From positions 1 through 5,565 of the forward strand of contig JACPTH010000083.1 in NCBI GenBank assembly GCA_016192885.1: a stretch of DNA of 5,565 bases. The letters are read 5' to 3'. A program made the position numbers and the translations under genes. The notes beneath the pieces were generated by a model. It worked only from the letters and a program-made list of their open reading frames with translations. It was not told where the DNA came from and searched no databases. Source of the stretch: a bacterium. GTDB lineage: Bacteria > Muiribacteriota > Ozemobacteria > Ozemobacterales > Ozemobacteraceae. Positions 4,775 to 5,565 of the stretch are shown here, in pieces (position 1 is the first letter of the stretch; the number at the start of each line of letters is the position of its first letter).

Positions 4775-5532
4775 TACCAATTAAGTCAAAGCGTGAATTG
4801 GAAATAATGCGTGAAAATGGAGCATTGTTAAATTCTATTCTTGAGGGCGTTAAGCGACTTGCAAAACCCGGGGTTGTTACTCAGAAGTTAGATCAATATG
4901 CCGAGGAAAGAATATTTGAATGTGGAGCAGTTCCGGCTTTCAAGGGATACCGTGGTTATTCCGCGGTATTATGTACAAGCATAAATGACGAAGTGGTTCA
5001 CGGAATTCCATCTTCAAGAAGAAAAATTAGGTCGGGCGATATTTTAAGTTTAGATTTGGGGCTGAAACGAAATGGGTACTTCTCTGATATGGCTGTTACG
5101 ATACCGATAGGGGAAGTCTCAGATGACGTTGTCGAGTTTTTAAAAATTACGGAGTATTCTTTAATGGAGGGAATTAAACAAGCAAGGGTGGGAAACCGTT
5201 TGGGAGATATTTCCCATGCCGTCCAAGAGTTTGTTGAACGGCAAGGGTTTTCGGTTGTTCGTGATTTTGTCGGTCATGGAATTGGCGTTGAACTTCATGA
5301 GGAACCTCCTCTTCCTAATTTTGGCCCCCCACATCAAGGCCCAAGATTAGAGGCAGGGATGGTGTTGGCGATTGAACCAATGGTCAATGTTGGGAGCCAC
5401 CAGGTAAAGGTTCTCTCTGACCAATGGACTGTGGTAACGGTTGACGGAACTTTATCAGCTCACTTCGAACATTCTGTCGCGGTAACTGAAGATGGTCCGA
5501 AAATCCTGACGGAACCCTTGAATAAAGGGTAG
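4771..5532 (+). CDS. map: Methionine aminopeptidase, type I
   Basis: The enzyme removes the initiator methionine from nascent proteins whose second residue is small. The 253 residues match the type I bacterial form. All five metal ligands of the pita-bread fold are visible: D95 (in SLDLG), D106 (in FSDMA), H169 (in VGHGIG), E202 (in AIEPM) and E233 (in HFEHS). The catalytic histidines H77 (EVVHGIP) and H176 (ELHEEP) are also present, as is PAFKGYRGY (55-63). The start is a TTG overlapping the adk stop (TTGA). It is chosen because it supplies the family N terminus MIPIKSKRELEIMR; the next ATG at 4807 would remove part of it. No strong Shine-Dalgarno precedes the TTG, so translation probably depends on coupling to adk. 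The gene looks intact. Confidence 0.96.
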   Translation: MIPIKSKRELEIMRENGALLNSILEGVKRLAKPGVVTQKLDQYAEERIFECGAVPAFKGYRGYSAVLCTSINDEVVHGIPSSRRKIRSGDILSLDLGLKRNGYFSDMAVTIPIGEVSDDVVEFLKITEYSLMEGIKQARVGNRLGDISHAVQEFVERQGFSVVRDFVGHGIGVELHEEPPLPNFGPPHQGPRLEAGMVLAIEPMVNVGSHQVKVLSDQWTVVTVDGTLSAHFEHSVAVTEDGPKILTEPLNKG

Positions 5533-5553
5533 AGAAGGAGCGCGTAAGGAATA

Positions 5554-5565
5554 ATGGCCAAAGAC
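5554..5565 (+). CDS. infA: Translation initiation factor IF-1, first four codons, cut by window end
   Basis: Only MAKD is visible, 21 bases after the map stop. IF-1 proteins commonly begin MAK(E/D), and infA often follows map in operons with this order, so infA is the likely identity. The leader holds GAAGGAG (5534-5540) 13 bases upstream and TAAGGA (5545-5550) three bases upstream; neither spacing is ideal. Four residues cannot prove the assignment, which rests mainly on gene order. Confidence 0.7.

Overview
The window is a stretch of a bacterial ribosomal-protein (spc-type) operon. All genes are on the + strand and tightly packed: 'rplE (L5, C-terminal part) - rpsN (zinc-type S14) - rpsH (S8) - rplF (L6) - rplR (L18) - rpsE (S5) - rpmD (L30) - rplO (L15) - secY - adk - map - infA' (first four codons). 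The secY-adk-map-infA tail, the 61-residue four-cysteine S14 and the moderately AT-rich sequence fit a free-standing bacterial lineage such as Deltaproteobacteria in the broad sense, Bdellovibrionota or similar. The sequence alone does not settle the taxon, and that suggestion is inference.

Layout: 1-243 end of L5; 255-440 S14; 452-808 S8; 809-1348 L6; 1349-1436 an 88-nt AT-rich gap, the longest untranslated gap between intact genes; 1437-1805 L18; 1817-2302 S5; 2320-2506 L30; 2559-2918 L15; 2919-4226 SecY; 4223-4774 adenylate kinase; 4771-5532 methionine aminopeptidase; 5554 onward IF-1. Most starts carry a clear Shine-Dalgarno sequence. secY, adk and map use GTG, GTG and TTG starts and abut or overlap their upstream neighbour, which points to translational coupling. 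No terminator, RNA gene, mobile element or CRISPR was seen, and nothing on the - strand looks real.

The genes form one functional set. Ribosomal proteins of both subunits are co-expressed with the membrane channel that receives nascent chains, the enzyme that balances adenine nucleotides, the enzyme that removes the initiator methionine, and an initiation factor.

The unusual point is that five of these normally essential genes are damaged while their neighbours look intact. S8 lacks its C-terminal tail and stop codon and runs in frame into L6. S5 lacks an N-terminal strand. L30 has a frameshift. L15 lacks about the first 27 residues. Adenylate kinase lacks most of its LID domain, including catalytic arginines. 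All five lie between about 780 and 4650. The simplest reading is sequence or assembly error (missing segments). A decaying second operon copy, or real and extraordinary protein reduction, are alternatives. No new biological system is evident beyond this.
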